Positions 17,976 to 27,786 are shown, numbered from the stretch's first letter. The stretch: DNA of 64,000 bases from Pseudomonas syringae (GCF_021606685.1 NZ_WKCB01000004.1:1-64000); one strand, 5' to 3'. Notes: generated by a model from the sequence alone, not told the origin. Made by a program: numbers and translations.

Positions 17976-20240
17976 ATGAGTGACATCCTCGCAGACAGCT
18001 TAGATGGCGTAGAGCGCCGGTCGCTGGCTGACTTCACCGAAAATGCCTACCTCAACTACTCCATGTACGTGATCATGGACCGCGCCTTGCCGCATATCGG
18101 CGACGGCCTCAAGCCCGTACAGCGGCGCATTATCTACGCCATGAGTGAGTTGGGCCTGGACGCCGATTCCAAGCACAAGAAGTCGGCGCGTACCGTCGGT
18201 GATGTGCTCGGTAAGTTCCACCCCCACGGCGACTCGGCGTGCTACGAAGCCATGGTGCTGATGGCCCAGCCGTTCAGCTACCGCTACACGCTGGTAGACG
18301 GCCAGGGCAACTGGGGTGCGCCGGATGATCCCAAGTCCTTCGCCGCCATGCGTTACACCGAGGCGCGCCTGTCGCGTTACTCGGAAGTCCTGCTGAGCGA
18401 ATTGGGCCAGGGCACCGCGAACTGGGGGCCGAACTTTGACGGCACCCTCGACGAACCCCTGGTGTTGCCGGCGCGTTTGCCGAATATCCTGCTCAATGGC
18501 ACCACCGGCATTGCGGTCGGCATGGCCACCGATGTGCCGCCGCACAACCTGCGCGAAGTCGCCACGGCCTGCGTACGCTTGCTGGATGAGCCCAAAGCCA
18601 CGGTCGAGCAGCTCTGCGAGCATATCCAGGGCCCGGACTACCCGACCGAAGCGGAAATCATCACGCCGCGTGCCGACCTGCTCAAGATGTACGAGACCGG
18701 CAAGGGCTCGGTGCGCATGCGCGCTGTGTACCACATCGAAGACGGCGACATTATTGTCACCGCGCTGCCGCATCAGGTCTCCGGTGCCAAGGTGCTGGAG
18801 CAGATCGCCGCGTTGATGCAGGCCAAACCGTCGAAACTGCCGCAAGTCGCCGACCTGCGTGACGAGTCCGACCACGAGAACCCGTGCCGCATCGTTATCA
18901 TCCCGACCAATAGCCGGGTCGATCATGAAGTGCTGATGCAGCATCTGTTCGCCAGCACCGACCTGGAGTCGAGCTACCGGGTCAACGTCAACATCATTGG
19001 CCTCGACGGTAAGCCACAGCTGAAAAACCTGCGCAATTTGCTCGTGGAATGGCTGGAGTTCCGCATACAGACCGTGCGCCGCCGGCTGCAATTTCGCCTG
19101 GACAAGGTCGAGCGTCGCTTGCACCTGTTGGACGGCTTGCTGATTGCCTACCTCAACCTGGATGAGGTGATCCACATCATCCGGACCGCCGAGCACCCGA
19201 AAGCCGAGCTGATCGCGCGTTTCGAGCTAAGCGAGATCCAGGCCGACTACATCCTCGATACCCGCTTGCGTCAGTTGGCGCGGCTGGAAGAAATGAAGCT
19301 GCGTGACGAGCAAGACGCACTGCTCAAGGAGCAAGCCAAGCTGCAAGCCCTGCTGGGCAGCGAAGCCAAGCTCAAGAAGCTGGTGCGCAGCGAGTTGATC
19401 AAAGACGCCGAAACCTACGGTGATGACCGTCGTTCGCCGATCGTGCAGCGTGCCGAAGCCAAAGCTCTGACAGAAACCGAGCTGCTGCCGAACGAGAAAA
19501 TTACCGTCGTTCTGTCGGAAAAGGGTTGGGTTCGTTCCGCCAAAGGGCATGATATTGACGCCACCGGTTTGTCGTACAAGGCCGGGGATGGTTTCAAGAC
19601 CGCTGCGGCCGGGCGCTCCAACCAGTTCGCGGTATTTATCGACTCAACCGGGCGCAGTTACTCGGTCCCGGCCCATACCTTGCCTTCGGCGCGTGGCCAG
19701 GGCGAGCCGCTGACCGGGCGCCTGACGCCGCCACCGGGGGCGAATTTTGAATGTGTGCTGCTGCCGGACGACGATGCGCTGTATGTGATCGCCTCCGACG
19801 CGGGTTATGGCTTCGTGGTCAAGGGTGAAGACCTGCAGGCCAAGAACAAGGCGGGCAAGGCGCTGTTGAGCTTGCCCAACAATGCCAAGGTGATCCTGCC
19901 GCGGCCAGTGGATGATCGCGAGAGCAACTGGCTGGCGTCGGTGACCACCGAAGGGCGTTTGCTGGTGTTCAAGATCAGCGATTTGCCGCAGCTGGGCAAA
20001 GGCAAGGGCAACAAGATCATTGGGATTCCCGGGGAGCGGGTGGCCAGTCGCGAAGAGTACGTGACCGACATCGCGGTGATACCGGAAGGGGCCACGCTGG
20101 TGCTGCAAGCCGGTAAACGCACGCTGTCGCTGCGCCCTGATGACCTGGAGCACTACAAGGGCGAGCGCGGTCGTCGCGGTAACAAATTGCCTCGCGGCTT
20201 CCAGCGTGTGGATGCTTTGTTGGTGGAAACGCCCGTTTAA
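17976..20240 (+). CDS. parC: DNA topoisomerase IV subunit A
   Basis: A 754-residue breakage-reunion subunit of topoisomerase IV. The winged-helix domain contains [20 protein letters not shown]; the catalytic Tyr lies in [11 protein letters not shown], and the quinolone-resistance region has the wild-type Ser-equivalent context [10 protein letters not shown] coiled-coil tower and the ParC-type C-terminal partial beta-propeller follow. The residue usually mutated in fluoroquinolone resistance (Ser in GDSA) is unchanged. It follows the phytase-like gene by 73 bp and belongs to the parE cluster. Length fits pseudomonad ParC. Confidence 0.98.
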   Translation: MSDILADSLDGVERRSLADFTENAYLNYSMYVIMDRALPHIGDGLKPVQRRIIYAMSELGLDADSKHKKSARTVGDVLGKFHPHGDSACYEAMVLMAQPFSYRYTLVDGQGNWGAPDDPKSFAAMRYTEARLSRYSEVLLSELGQGTANWGPNFDGTLDEPLVLPARLPNILLNGTTGIAVGMATDVPPHNLREVATACVRLLDEPKATVEQLCEHIQGPDYPTEAEIITPRADLLKMYETGKGSVRMRAVYHIEDGDIIVTALPHQVSGAKVLEQIAALMQAKPSKLPQVADLRDESDHENPCRIVIIPTNSRVDHEVLMQHLFASTDLESSYRVNVNIIGLDGKPQLKNLRNLLVEWLEFRIQTVRRRLQFRLDKVERRLHLLDGLLIAYLNLDEVIHIIRTAEHPKAELIARFELSEIQADYILDTRLRQLARLEEMKLRDEQDALLKEQAKLQALLGSEAKLKKLVRSELIKDAETYGDDRRSPIVQRAEAKALTETELLPNEKITVVLSEKGWVRSAKGHDIDATGLSYKAGDGFKTAAAGRSNQFAVFIDSTGRSYSVPAHTLPSARGQGEPLTGRLTPPPGANFECVLLPDDDALYVIASDAGYGFVVKGEDLQAKNKAGKALLSLPNNAKVILPRPVDDRESNWLASVTTEGRLLVFKISDLPQLGKGKGNKIIGIPGERVASREEYVTDIAVIPEGATLVLQAGKRTLSLRPDDLEHYKGERGRRGNKLPRGFQRVDALLVETPV

Positions 20241-20255
20241 GGCGGATTAGAGCCC

Positions 20256-20283
20256 TCGATCTACGATTTAACGCGTAGATCGA
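20256..20283. repeat. Perfect 10-bp inverted repeat after parC
   Basis: TCGATCTACG (20256-20265) and CGTAGATCGA (20274-20283) flank an 8-base loop. There is no run of T after the stem, so it is either a weak terminator for parC or a protein-binding dyad. Confidence 0.6.
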
Positions 20284-20414
20284 CGCTTTGGCGCTGGAGT
20301 CATGGCGCATATTCACGGATGATATGGCCTTTCCAGCGCCGGCGTGGCCGAGCGTGTTTAGGTTATTTTTAAGTATTACATTGTGGTTCGCCTTGTGGCA
20401 GCCACCTGGATGGG

Positions 20415-21125
20415 ATGATGACTGCTCCACGCCTTCCTTTTATTTTCATGCTCGCTGGCCTTTTGGGGCTGGCGGGTTGCAGCACACACCAGCCGGTGTC
20501 GCTGTACCAGCTGGACAGCGGAAGTCCGGCTCAGCCAGCGCAAACGGCTGGCATGGCCGTTTTGCTGGGCCCGGTGGTTGTGGCTGACTACCTGCAGCGC
20601 GAAACCTTGCTGCAACGTCAGAACGACGGCAGCCTGCAAGGTTCCACTGATGGTCGTTGGGCGGGCAGTTTGTCGTCCGATATCAACCAGTTGATGTTGC
20701 GCCAGGTGGCGGGTCATCTGGACAGCCAGCGTGTGGTGCTGGCGCCTGCTCCTACGGGCTTCAGCCCGGATGTGCAGGTGCTGCTGACGATCACCCGGCT
20801 CGACTCCGGTGCTTCGCAGCCGGCGATCCTCGATGCGCAGTGGCGCTTGATCGACCGCCGTGGCCAGGTGCGTGATAACCGCATCGTGCACCTGCAAGAA
20901 GAACACACCGGCAGCACCGCGTCCCAGGTTCAGGCCCAGGGCGTGCTGTTGCAGAACCTGGCGCAGCAGTTGTCGGTGGCCCTCAAGCCATTGGCCAACC
21001 AGCCGCCAATTGCCGAGGCGCCCCGCAAGCAAGCCCCGGTACAGGCTAAGCCGGCAGAGCCGCAGAAGCCAAAAATGCCGATGGCGGTGCCGATTCGTAC
21101 GGACATGGAAGTGTTCAGGTTCTGA
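20415..21125 (+). CDS. PqiC-like (DUF330/ABC-type transport auxiliary) lipoprotein
   Basis: A 236-residue lipoprotein with a signal peptide ending LAGC, the lipidated Cys at residue 22. The region VSLYQLDSG, AVLLGPVVVADYLQRE and the QVLLTITRLD strand match the ABC-transport auxiliary lipoprotein family that includes E. coli PqiC/YmbA, an outer-membrane partner of MCE proteins in lipid trafficking. The usual partners pqiA and pqiB are not adjacent. The C-terminal 45 residues are rich in Pro, Ala and Lys and probably flexible. The first two codons are both ATG; either may start. A strong hairpin follows at 21136. Confidence 0.82.
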   Translation: MMTAPRLPFIFMLAGLLGLAGCSTHQPVSLYQLDSGSPAQPAQTAGMAVLLGPVVVADYLQRETLLQRQNDGSLQGSTDGRWAGSLSSDINQLMLRQVAGHLDSQRVVLAPAPTGFSPDVQVLLTITRLDSGASQPAILDAQWRLIDRRGQVRDNRIVHLQEEHTGSTASQVQAQGVLLQNLAQQLSVALKPLANQPPIAEAPRKQAPVQAKPAEPQKPKMPMAVPIRTDMEVFRF

Positions 21126-21135
21126 TCGCAATCGC

Positions 21136-21180
21136 GCACAAACAAAAGGCCCGCTGAGTAAGCGGGCCTTTTGTTTGTGC
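21136..21180 (+). terminator. Strong intrinsic terminator, likely bidirectional
   Basis: A perfect 20-bp stem with GCACAAACAAAAGGCCCGCT on the left, a 5-base loop GAGTA, and its exact complement on the right. The A-rich left and T-rich right sides provide a U-run in either direction. It lies 10 bp after the PqiC-like gene. Confidence 0.92.
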
Positions 21181-21263
21181 AGGATCTGACTTATGAAGAG
21201 AGTGCCAATTGAGATGAGCAGGCTGTGGCGAGCGGGGCCTTGTGTGGAGGGCAGAGCTAGCGT

Positions 21264-21366
21264 CTTGTGTGGCGAGCGGGCTTGCCCGCGTTGGGTTGCG
21301 AAGCAGCCCCAGAAATCCTGGGAGCGCTTCGCACTCCAACGCGGGCAAGCCCGCTCGCCACACAAG
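21264..21366. repeat. Class B inverted REP pair
   Basis: Left arm GTGGCGAGCGGGCTTGCC continues into CGCGTTGGG; the right arm is its reverse complement (CCAACGCGGGCAAGCC to CGCCAC). The spacer begins GCGAAGCAGCCCC and ends GCGCTTCGC, so a second inner stem is possible. Degenerate partial copies of the head (GTGGCGAGCGGG at 21225, GTTCGCCA at 21387) flank it. With it, the 291-bp gap between the two convergent genes is explained. Confidence 0.85.
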
Positions 21367-21417
21367 GCCCTCATTGCAATAGCCCGTTCGCCATACAAGG
21401 CCGCCACACGACTCGCG

Positions 21418-22950
21418 TCAGGGTTTGGCGCGGGTCTCATGCATGCGTGCCAGCTGGCGTTCCAGCATCGACGGATACGGCTCCATCAGGCGCTCCACGC
21501 AGCTGGCGCCTTCTGGGCTGGCAATCGGGCGAATGCGTGCGCGCTGGCGGATCAGCGTGTCTTCACTGATCTTGCGTTCCACCAGCAGCAGGTTGCGGCT
21601 GTGTTGCGACAAGGCCAGCGCATCCTGGGCGATTTCCGTCAGCAGCAGGTCGATCTGGCTCATGCCGAACAGGTCGTCGCCCACCGTTAAACCAAGCTGC
21701 AGTTGCAAGGTGATGCCGCTGTCGGCCACTTCAATCTGCAACTCATGGCCCAAGGCGCGCAGCAACTCGCCGCAGCAGATGGCGTTGGTCAGATAGTCTT
21801 CGCCGCTGTCTTCGCTGTGGAACAGCATCAGTGTGCTGCCGTCGTTCAGGGTATGCAGCTCGCTTTGATACAGCGAAGCGGCCTGGTCGAGGCAGTCGCG
21901 GTAGCGTTCCAGCAGCTCGGTCAGGCGGGCGCGGGGCAGGCGACGCAATTGATCCTGGGCACCCAGTTGCACGGCCAGTACGGCGCTGTGCTGGGGCTCG
22001 GCATTCGGCGCAGGTGCCGGCTTGGGCGCGACCGCCGGGCTGTTGGCCGAGGTATCGCGCAGGTCGGCGAACGGGTCTTCGTCGTCCAGTTCGTCTTCTT
22101 CGGCCTTGAACGCCTGGCGAGTTACAGGTTTGAGGCCTGCCACCGGCGCGCTTTCGTCGAAGCCCGGGTCGCGCAGGTTGCGCACTTCAAACTCGGGTTC
22201 GTCGCCGTAGTCGGCGTCATCGTAGTCAGGTTCGGGCTCGGCCGCGCGGGGCGCAGGCTCCGGTGCAAAGCTGGCGTGCAGTTGGCGGGCAAGGTCGCCG
22301 ATCTCATCCTGGCGGTCGGTGGCCGGGGTGTGTTCGTCGATGTCCCGCAGCCAGATGCGCAGTTGCATCAGCGGCGTGGAGATATGCCGACCCAGGCGCA
22401 GGCTCAAGGCCAGGGCCAGGGCCAACAGGATCGCGCTGAGGATGCCCATGCTCTGCAGGCTGATGGTCATCGGCTGCTGGAACTGCTGCATGTCGAGGCT
22501 GATACGCAGTTGGCCGGCCTTCACATCCTGAAATGTAATATTGCTCTGGTACAAGCCTTCCGCTTCGCCCAGCAGGCCGTTTTTCGGGCGTTGCCCGGCT
22601 TCGGCCATGATCCGGTTGTCCACGCTGTAGATGGCGGCGTGGGCCACCAGCGGGTTTTTGGTCAGGTTGTTGAGCAGCACGTTGAGGCTGAGGATGTCGT
22701 TGGACACCAGCAACTCGGTCGCCGAGGTGGCGGTCTGGGTGGTGAGGCTCTCACCCAGCGCGTCAGCTTGCTCGTGCATGGCCTGCTTGAACTGCAAGCC
22801 CATCACGCAGGCATAGATCACCAGGGCCAAGGCGACCAGGATCACGTTATGGCTGGCAATGCGCAATGCGATCGGTACACGGCGGTGGCGCAGTGCCCGG
22901 AAGATCAGCAGGAAGAAGTTATCGGTTTTTACTGGCGTGGGCCGGTTCAC
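21418..22950 (-). CDS. AhpA/YtjB-like membrane protein with HAMP and a degenerate class III cyclase-like domain
   Basis: A 510-residue inner-membrane protein. Helix 1 is at about residues 33-52, a periplasmic domain at 53-160, helix 2 at about 163-187, a HAMP-like segment at 187-228, an acidic Pro/Ala-rich linker at 229-320, and a C-terminal domain at 322-465. That domain follows the class III nucleotide cyclase pattern (VLAVQLG, then LTELLERYRD, HTLNDGSTLMLFH, LQLGLTVGDDLFG and LTEIAQDALALSQ), but the metal-binding Asp residues are missing, so catalysis is unlikely. The start is GTG at 22950; the farther ATG at 23013 lies upstream of the -10 box at 22986-22991. It diverges from serB, the usual place of the AhpA/YtjB family. 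Confidence 0.78.
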   Translation of the reverse strand: MNRPTPVKTDNFFLLIFRALRHRRVPIALRIASHNVILVALALVIYACVMGLQFKQAMHEQADALGESLTTQTATSATELLVSNDILSLNVLLNNLTKNPLVAHAAIYSVDNRIMAEAGQRPKNGLLGEAEGLYQSNITFQDVKAGQLRISLDMQQFQQPMTISLQSMGILSAILLALALALSLRLGRHISTPLMQLRIWLRDIDEHTPATDRQDEIGDLARQLHASFAPEPAPRAAEPEPDYDDADYGDEPEFEVRNLRDPGFDESAPVAGLKPVTRQAFKAEEDELDDEDPFADLRDTSANSPAVAPKPAPAPNAEPQHSAVLAVQLGAQDQLRRLPRARLTELLERYRDCLDQAASLYQSELHTLNDGSTLMLFHSEDSGEDYLTNAICCGELLRALGHELQIEVADSGITLQLQLGLTVGDDLFGMSQIDLLLTEIAQDALALSQHSRNLLLVERKISEDTLIRQRARIRPIASPEGASCVERLMEPYPSMLERQLARMHETRAKP

Positions 22951-22985
22951 TTGCGCTCGGCTCTTGGTCCGTGAAGTTGACGCGC

Positions 22986-23014
22986 AGTATAGCGACAGCC
23001 CTAGGACCGGCAAA
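22986..23014 (-). promoter_or_regulatory. Candidate sigma-70 promoter of the HAMP/cyclase-like gene
   Basis: Reading leftward, TTTGCC is followed after 17 bases by TATACT at 22991-22986. The start would be near 22979, about 29 bases before the GTG at 22950. This supports the shorter protein start. Confidence 0.45.
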
Positions 23015-23083
23015 GCGCTGGCTGTGCCCGATGGTCACTGAAAGTGGGTAGAATGCGGTTTTTTTCCAGCCTGGGGGTGCGCC

Positions 23084-24298
23084 TTGCGCGAAATTGTCCT
23101 GATTAACATCACTGGTGTTGACCGTCCGGGTCTTACCGCAGCCATTACCGGTGTTCTGGCCCAGGGTGGTGTGAACATTCTCGACATCGGCCAGGCGGTG
23201 ATCCACGACACCTTGTCGTTTGGCATCCTGGTGGAAATCCCCAGCACCGAGCAGGCCTCGTCGGTGCTCAAGGACATCCTGTTTACCGCCTATAAGCTGG
23301 ACCAGCAGGTGCGTTTCACGCCGGTGTCCGAAGCGGATTACCAGCATTGGGTGGAAGGGCAGGGCAAAAAACGCCATATCGTTACCCTGCTGACCCGTAA
23401 GGTCACTGCCGAGCAGTTGCAGCGCGTCAGCTCGATCACCGCGCAGTACGGTTTGAATATCGACCATATCGACCGTCTGTCGGGCCGCATGCCGCTGGAC
23501 ACGCCAGCCGACAAGGGCAAGGGCTGCATCGAGTTCTCGGTACGCGGTGAGCCGGCCGACCCGCAGGCCCTGCGCGCCGAGTTCCTCAGCGTGGCCCAGG
23601 AACTGAATGTCGACATCGCCTTCCAGGAAGACTCACTGTTCCGTCGCAACCGCCGCCTGGCCGTGTTCGACATGGACTCCACACTGATCGAAGCCGAAGT
23701 TATCGATGAGCTGGCCAAGGCGGCCGGTGTGGGCGAGCAAGTGTCTGAAATTACCGAGCGCGCCATGGCTGGTGAGCTGGATTTCCGTGCCAGCTTCAAG
23801 GAGCGCCTGGCCCTGCTCAAAGGCCTGGACGTCAGCGTGCTGGACTCGATTGGTGCTTCACTGCGCCTCACCGAGGGCGCCGAAACCCTGTTTGCCGAAC
23901 TCAAGCGCCTGGGCTACAAGACCGCGATCCTGTCGGGCGGCTTCACCTACTTCGCCAAGCAATTGCAGGCCAAGCTGGGCATCGACTACGTGTTTGCCAA
24001 CGAGCTTGAAGTGGTGGATGGCAAAGTGACGGGCGTGGCGGTGGAGCCGATTGTCGACGCGCAACGTAAAGCCGATTTGCTAAAGGAATTGGCCCACAAG
24101 GAAGGTTTGCGTCTGGAGCAGACCATTGCGGTCGGCGACGGTGCGAATGACTTGCCGATGCTGGCGATTGCCGGGCTGGGCGTGGCGTTCCGTGCCAAGC
24201 CACTGGTGAAGCAGTCAGCCAAGCAGGCGATTTCGACGCTGGGGCTGGACGGTGTGCTGTATCTGCTGGGCTTCCGTGATCGCGACGGTCAGCTGTAA
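23084..24298 (+). CDS. serB: Phosphoserine phosphatase SerB with tandem ACT domains
   Basis: A 404-residue HAD-family phosphatase, the last step of serine synthesis. Two N-terminal ACT domains (about residues 1-75 and 95-170) precede the phosphatase core, whose motif I is DMDSTLIEAEVIDELAK with the nucleophilic Asp; motif II is ILSGGF and motif III/IV is VGDGANDLPML. The ACT domains make it about 80 residues longer than E. coli SerB and suggest amino-acid feedback control. The start is TTG at 23084 (reads MREIVLINITG), which directly begins the first ACT strand; upstream there is only a GGGGGTG ribosome-binding-like sequence. Confidence 0.94.
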   Translation: MREIVLINITGVDRPGLTAAITGVLAQGGVNILDIGQAVIHDTLSFGILVEIPSTEQASSVLKDILFTAYKLDQQVRFTPVSEADYQHWVEGQGKKRHIVTLLTRKVTAEQLQRVSSITAQYGLNIDHIDRLSGRMPLDTPADKGKGCIEFSVRGEPADPQALRAEFLSVAQELNVDIAFQEDSLFRRNRRLAVFDMDSTLIEAEVIDELAKAAGVGEQVSEITERAMAGELDFRASFKERLALLKGLDVSVLDSIGASLRLTEGAETLFAELKRLGYKTAILSGGFTYFAKQLQAKLGIDYVFANELEVVDGKVTGVAVEPIVDAQRKADLLKELAHKEGLRLEQTIAVGDGANDLPMLAIAGLGVAFRAKPLVKQSAKQAISTLGLDGVLYLLGFRDRDGQL

Positions 24299-24314
24299 GT
24301 AGAAACTCGGTAAA

Positions 24315-24410
24315 AAATGTGGGAGGGGGCTTGCCCCCGATAGCGGTGTATCAGCCAGCACATAAGTTGCCTGACACTCAGCCATCGGGGGCAAGCCCCC
24401 TCCCACATTT
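24315..24410. repeat. REPIN, class A, arms facing inward
   Basis: Forward arm GTGGGAGGGGGCTTGC with CCCCGATAGCGG (24319-24346) and a reverse arm CATCGGGGGCAAGCCC with CCTCCCAC (24384-24406), about 38 bp apart, between the convergent serB and psd genes. Confidence 0.9.
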
Positions 24411-24429
24411 GAACTGCAATCGGCTTCAA

Positions 24430-25290
24430 TCAGGCTTTCGGCAGTGCCATACCCTGGCCCATTCGCACCGGGGTGCCGGCGGCCAATTCTTCAGCCCACT
24501 TCACCTGATCCGGCCCAAACAGCACGATCGCGGTGGAACCCAGCTTGAAGCGCCCCAGCTCCGCACCTTTCTCCAGATGAATCGGCGCGCGTGCAGCTTC
24601 GTCGTAGCGGAAGGTTTTCAGCTCGCGTTTCGGCGGCGTGACCAACCCGGCCCAGACCGTTTCAATCGACGCCACGATCATCGCGCCCACCAATACCACG
24701 GCCATCGGGCCGCGTTCGGTGTCGAAAATGCAGGCAACCCGTTCGTTACGCGCGAACAGTTCCGGTACGTTTTCGGCGGTCGTCTGGTTCACCGAGAAGA
24801 TGCGCCCAGGAATGTAGACCATTTCGCGCAGGGTGCCGGCCAGCGGCATGTGCACGCGGTGGTAGTCCTTGGGCGACAGGTAAACAGTCGCAAAGTCGCC
24901 ACCCATGAACGGCGCCGCCACGGCCGCATCGCCGCCCAGCAATTCCAGCACGCTGAAGCTGTGGCCCTTGGCCTGGAACACGCGACCATGTTCGATCGGG
25001 CCAAGCTGGCTGACTGCGCCGTCGGCCGGGCTCAGCACCGCGCCTGGGGTCTGGTCCAGCGGGCGGGCGCCGTCTTTCAGGGCGCGGGTGAAGAAGGCGT
25101 TGAAGTGCTCATAGGCGGTCACGTCTTCTACCAGCGCCTGGGACATGTCCACTTGATAACGCTTGGCGAACCACGTGGTGAAGGCATTCTTGAACCAGCG
25201 CACGCGGCACTCGGCAATGCAGCCGGCCAACCGCGACAGCAGGTGGTGCGGCAGCAGGTACTGGCTGAGGATAAACAACTGCTTTTTCAT
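24430..25290 (-). CDS. psd: Phosphatidylserine decarboxylase
   Basis: A 286-residue proenzyme that makes phosphatidylethanolamine at the inner membrane. The self-cleavage motif LGST is at residues 250-253, with Ser252 becoming the pyruvoyl group of the small alpha chain (last 35 residues). Conserved blocks [36 protein letters not shown] and [12 protein letters not shown] (Asp-His-Ser processing triad regions) are present. The ATG is preceded by AAGGACAG. The rhodanese gene ends 15 bp upstream, so psd is probably in an operon behind it. Confidence 0.97.
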   Translation of the reverse strand: MKKQLFILSQYLLPHHLLSRLAGCIAECRVRWFKNAFTTWFAKRYQVDMSQALVEDVTAYEHFNAFFTRALKDGARPLDQTPGAVLSPADGAVSQLGPIEHGRVFQAKGHSFSVLELLGGDAAVAAPFMGGDFATVYLSPKDYHRVHMPLAGTLREMVYIPGRIFSVNQTTAENVPELFARNERVACIFDTERGPMAVVLVGAMIVASIETVWAGLVTPPKRELKTFRYDEAARAPIHLEKGAELGRFKLGSTAIVLFGPDQVKWAEELAAGTPVRMGQGMALPKA

Positions 25291-25305
25291 AACTGTCCTT
25301 AAACC

Positions 25306-26121
25306 TTAAATCTCAACGGGGGTGTCGGGGTGGTTGCCCCATTCGCCCCAGGAACCGGCATAACCTTTGACTCGCGGATAACCGAGCGCCTTGGCCACCA
25401 GATAGGTGAAGCCAGAGCGGTGGTGAGTCTGGCAGTGGGTGATGATTTCTTTATCCTTGGTCAGCCCAAGGTCTTCGAGGATCTGCGGCATGTCGCGGCG
25501 GATGCGCAGGTTGCGCGCCTTGTCCATGCCGGCGGTCCATTCGAAATTCACCGCGCCGGGGATGTGTCCGCCTTTGGCCGCGAGGACTTTTTCACCGGAA
25601 TACTCCAGCGGGCCGCGCGCGTCCCAGATACCCAGGTCGGCTGCGCCGAGGCGGCTTTGCAGGTATTCGCGGGTAGCGGTGGGGCCGTCGTGCAGCGTGA
25701 GGCTGACCGGGCCGCCGACCGGGGCGGGTACCTCGGTGGAAACCGGGTGTTTTTCCTCCAGCCACGCCAGCAGGCCGCCATCGAGGTAGTGGTATTTCTG
25801 GTGGCCGATCACGTCGAGCATCCAGATAAAACGCCCGGCCCAGCCGCCGCCCTCGTCGTCGTAGATCACGTAGGTGGCATCCGGGGTGTGGCCGAGTTCG
25901 CCGAACAGCTTTTCCAGGTCAGCCTTGTGCGGCAGCAGGCCGGGCGTGGGCGCCTGGCCCAGTTGGGTGCGCTTGGGGTCAACGAAATGCGCGCCGGGGA
26001 TGTGCCCCTGGGCGTAGCGGGCGGCACTGGTGAGGTCCACCAGAATCAGGTGTTCGGCATCCAGTCGACTAATAAGGTCGCTGGATTCGATCACCAGCGG
26101 CAAGCCAGAGAAGTCAGGCAT
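25306..26121 (-). CDS. Thiosulfate/3-mercaptopyruvate-type sulfurtransferase (two rhodanese domains)
   Basis: A 271-residue protein with two rhodanese domains in tandem. The N-terminal one (about residues 10-130) lacks the cysteine; the C-terminal one carries the active-site Cys230 in the loop CQTHHRSG. The CQTHHR loop differs from the CRKGVT of thiosulfate sulfurtransferases and the CG(S/T)GVT of mercaptopyruvate enzymes, so the sulfur donor is not clear. The start MPDFSGLPLVIESS follows AGGAGACC. It sits between the HDOD gene (57 bp upstream) and psd (15 bp downstream), all leftward. Confidence 0.9.
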   Translation of the reverse strand: MPDFSGLPLVIESSDLISRLDAEHLILVDLTSAARYAQGHIPGAHFVDPKRTQLGQAPTPGLLPHKADLEKLFGELGHTPDATYVIYDDEGGGWAGRFIWMLDVIGHQKYHYLDGGLLAWLEEKHPVSTEVPAPVGGPVSLTLHDGPTATREYLQSRLGAADLGIWDARGPLEYSGEKVLAAKGGHIPGAVNFEWTAGMDKARNLRIRRDMPQILEDLGLTKDKEIITHCQTHHRSGFTYLVAKALGYPRVKGYAGSWGEWGNHPDTPVEI

Positions 26122-26178
26122 GTGAGGTCTCCTGGGCACAAATGTTGGCGATAAAAGAGGGCGATTGTAGCGCAAGCA

Positions 26179-27714
26179 TCAGGCGCTGCGGTTGGTAAAG
26201 CTGTGCAGGGCTTTCTCGATGCACTGGGCGGTTTTGCCGAAGGCCTGCACGGTGGTTTCCGAGAACGGCCCACCGCCCTGGTCGGCCACCATCAACATCA
26301 CCACTTTGCCGTTGCAGCTCAACGAGCGCAGCAGCAGGTGTTCACCGGTGAACAGCCGACGCAGGATCGGCGGTAGCAGCGCCGAGAACTGCGCGTGGTT
26401 ATCCGGGTTGAGGCGCACCTGGGCGGATTTTTCCAGCAGGCGCTGCAGGAGGGTGCTGTTGACCACGTCCAGGCTCAGGTTGGCGGCGTCCTTGGGCAGG
26501 CCGTCAACCTGATGCACACGCAAGGTGCTTTGGGCGCGGTCGGTCATCAACAGCATGACCCGCTGCATGCCGCTGGCGACCAGGGCCTCGCGGGCGCAAG
26601 TGGTCAGGTGCATGGCGTTGGCGAAGCGGCTCGGCTCCACCAGCAATTCGGTGCAGCGCTTGCGCCATACGGCCAGCGCTTCGGCGGTAGGCGGTGGTGC
26701 CGGAAGCAGGCCGCGATGAATCTTTTGTACATGCCATGGCCAGATCAGCGACAGCGCCGGGTGCCACAGGTCGGGCATCAAGGTGGTGCGGGCGCTGGTC
26801 ACGGCCTGCTGGTGAACCTGCTGCTGCACGTCGCCAAGCGGCTGTTGCAGGTACAGCGCGGTGAGGTACTGCCAGCGCTGCGTGTGCGGGCAGGTCCAGG
26901 ATTCCTGGGCCGACATTGCCAGGCCGTTGGCCAGCAGCACGGTGTTGGCCGGCTGGTTCAGCCAGCGTCGCAGGTTGGGTTCGGCGTCGAGCAATTGCTG
27001 ATGGCGCAGCGGGTCGTCTTCGCGGGCGATATGCAGCGCCTTGACCAGTAACCGCTGTTCGTTGCGCAGCAGGGTATAGCCCTGGGACACCCAGATCGGC
27101 AAGTGCCAGGTTTCGGTCAGGCCCAGGCACAGGTCCAGCAGGCGCACGCCGAACAGTTCCTGTTCGACCTTGCGTGCACGCTCGCCTTTATGGATAACCC
27201 GCAGTTCCCATTCTTCCAGGAGCTTGGGGTAGGCCACCGCCATGGGCCACAGCGGCGACAAAAACAGCAGGCTGCCCCAGTGGATGTCTTGCCACAGCCG
27301 CGCCAGGCGGCTGCCGAACAAACCGTTGGCCTGCTGCGAGGCGTGCTGGCTGACCAGCAGCAGTTGGCGCAACGCCACGGGAATCTCGATGTCGGGCACC
27401 GCTGGCAAGCGCGCCAGCAGTTCTTCGGCACGCTTGAGGCCCAGACGGTTGAGCGCCACTTCGAGGTTTTCCGCCGGCGCAGCCAGGCTGCCATGGGTCT
27501 GGCTATTGGCCTCGCGCATCACGCTGAGCACCAGGGCCGGGCTGCTTTGCATCAGTTCGGCAATGTCTCGCAACGAACTGCGGCTGTCGCGGATGGCTTT
27601 GCACACACGGTCGTGGCTGGTCTGGGGAACAGGCAGCAGCACGTCGTCAAGGCGCTTGATCCAAGCGGCGAGAGAAGTGGGTTTTGCAGTTGGGACTGTC
27701 GTTTCATTAGCCAT
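26179..27714 (-). CDS. HDOD-domain protein, degenerate
   Basis: A 511-residue protein. Residues about 15-110 match the N-terminal subdomain of HDOD (LDDVLLPVPQ, IAELMQSSPALVLSVMREANS, LEVALNRLGLKRAEELL). The following HD-like part (IHWGSLLFLSPLWPMAV, KVEQELFGVRLLDLCLGLTE) keeps the helical pattern, but the His and Asp ligands of true HD phosphohydrolases are replaced. The C-terminal 200 residues (VMLLMTDRAQSTLRVHQVDG, LLLRSLSCNGKVVMLMVADQ) resemble a GAF-type sensor. A regulatory rather than enzymatic role is likely. The start MANETTVPTAKPTSL gives no long N-terminal extension. It diverges from motA. Confidence 0.8.
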   Translation of the reverse strand: MANETTVPTAKPTSLAAWIKRLDDVLLPVPQTSHDRVCKAIRDSRSSLRDIAELMQSSPALVLSVMREANSQTHGSLAAPAENLEVALNRLGLKRAEELLARLPAVPDIEIPVALRQLLLVSQHASQQANGLFGSRLARLWQDIHWGSLLFLSPLWPMAVAYPKLLEEWELRVIHKGERARKVEQELFGVRLLDLCLGLTETWHLPIWVSQGYTLLRNEQRLLVKALHIAREDDPLRHQQLLDAEPNLRRWLNQPANTVLLANGLAMSAQESWTCPHTQRWQYLTALYLQQPLGDVQQQVHQQAVTSARTTLMPDLWHPALSLIWPWHVQKIHRGLLPAPPPTAEALAVWRKRCTELLVEPSRFANAMHLTTCAREALVASGMQRVMLLMTDRAQSTLRVHQVDGLPKDAANLSLDVVNSTLLQRLLEKSAQVRLNPDNHAQFSALLPPILRRLFTGEHLLLRSLSCNGKVVMLMVADQGGGPFSETTVQAFGKTAQCIEKALHSFTNRSA

Positions 27715-27786
27715 GATTGGGGCGCGATCATCACTTGCGGTCAACACGCCCGGAGCGGGCCGAACTGGCTTTTCGCCTTAACGGGC

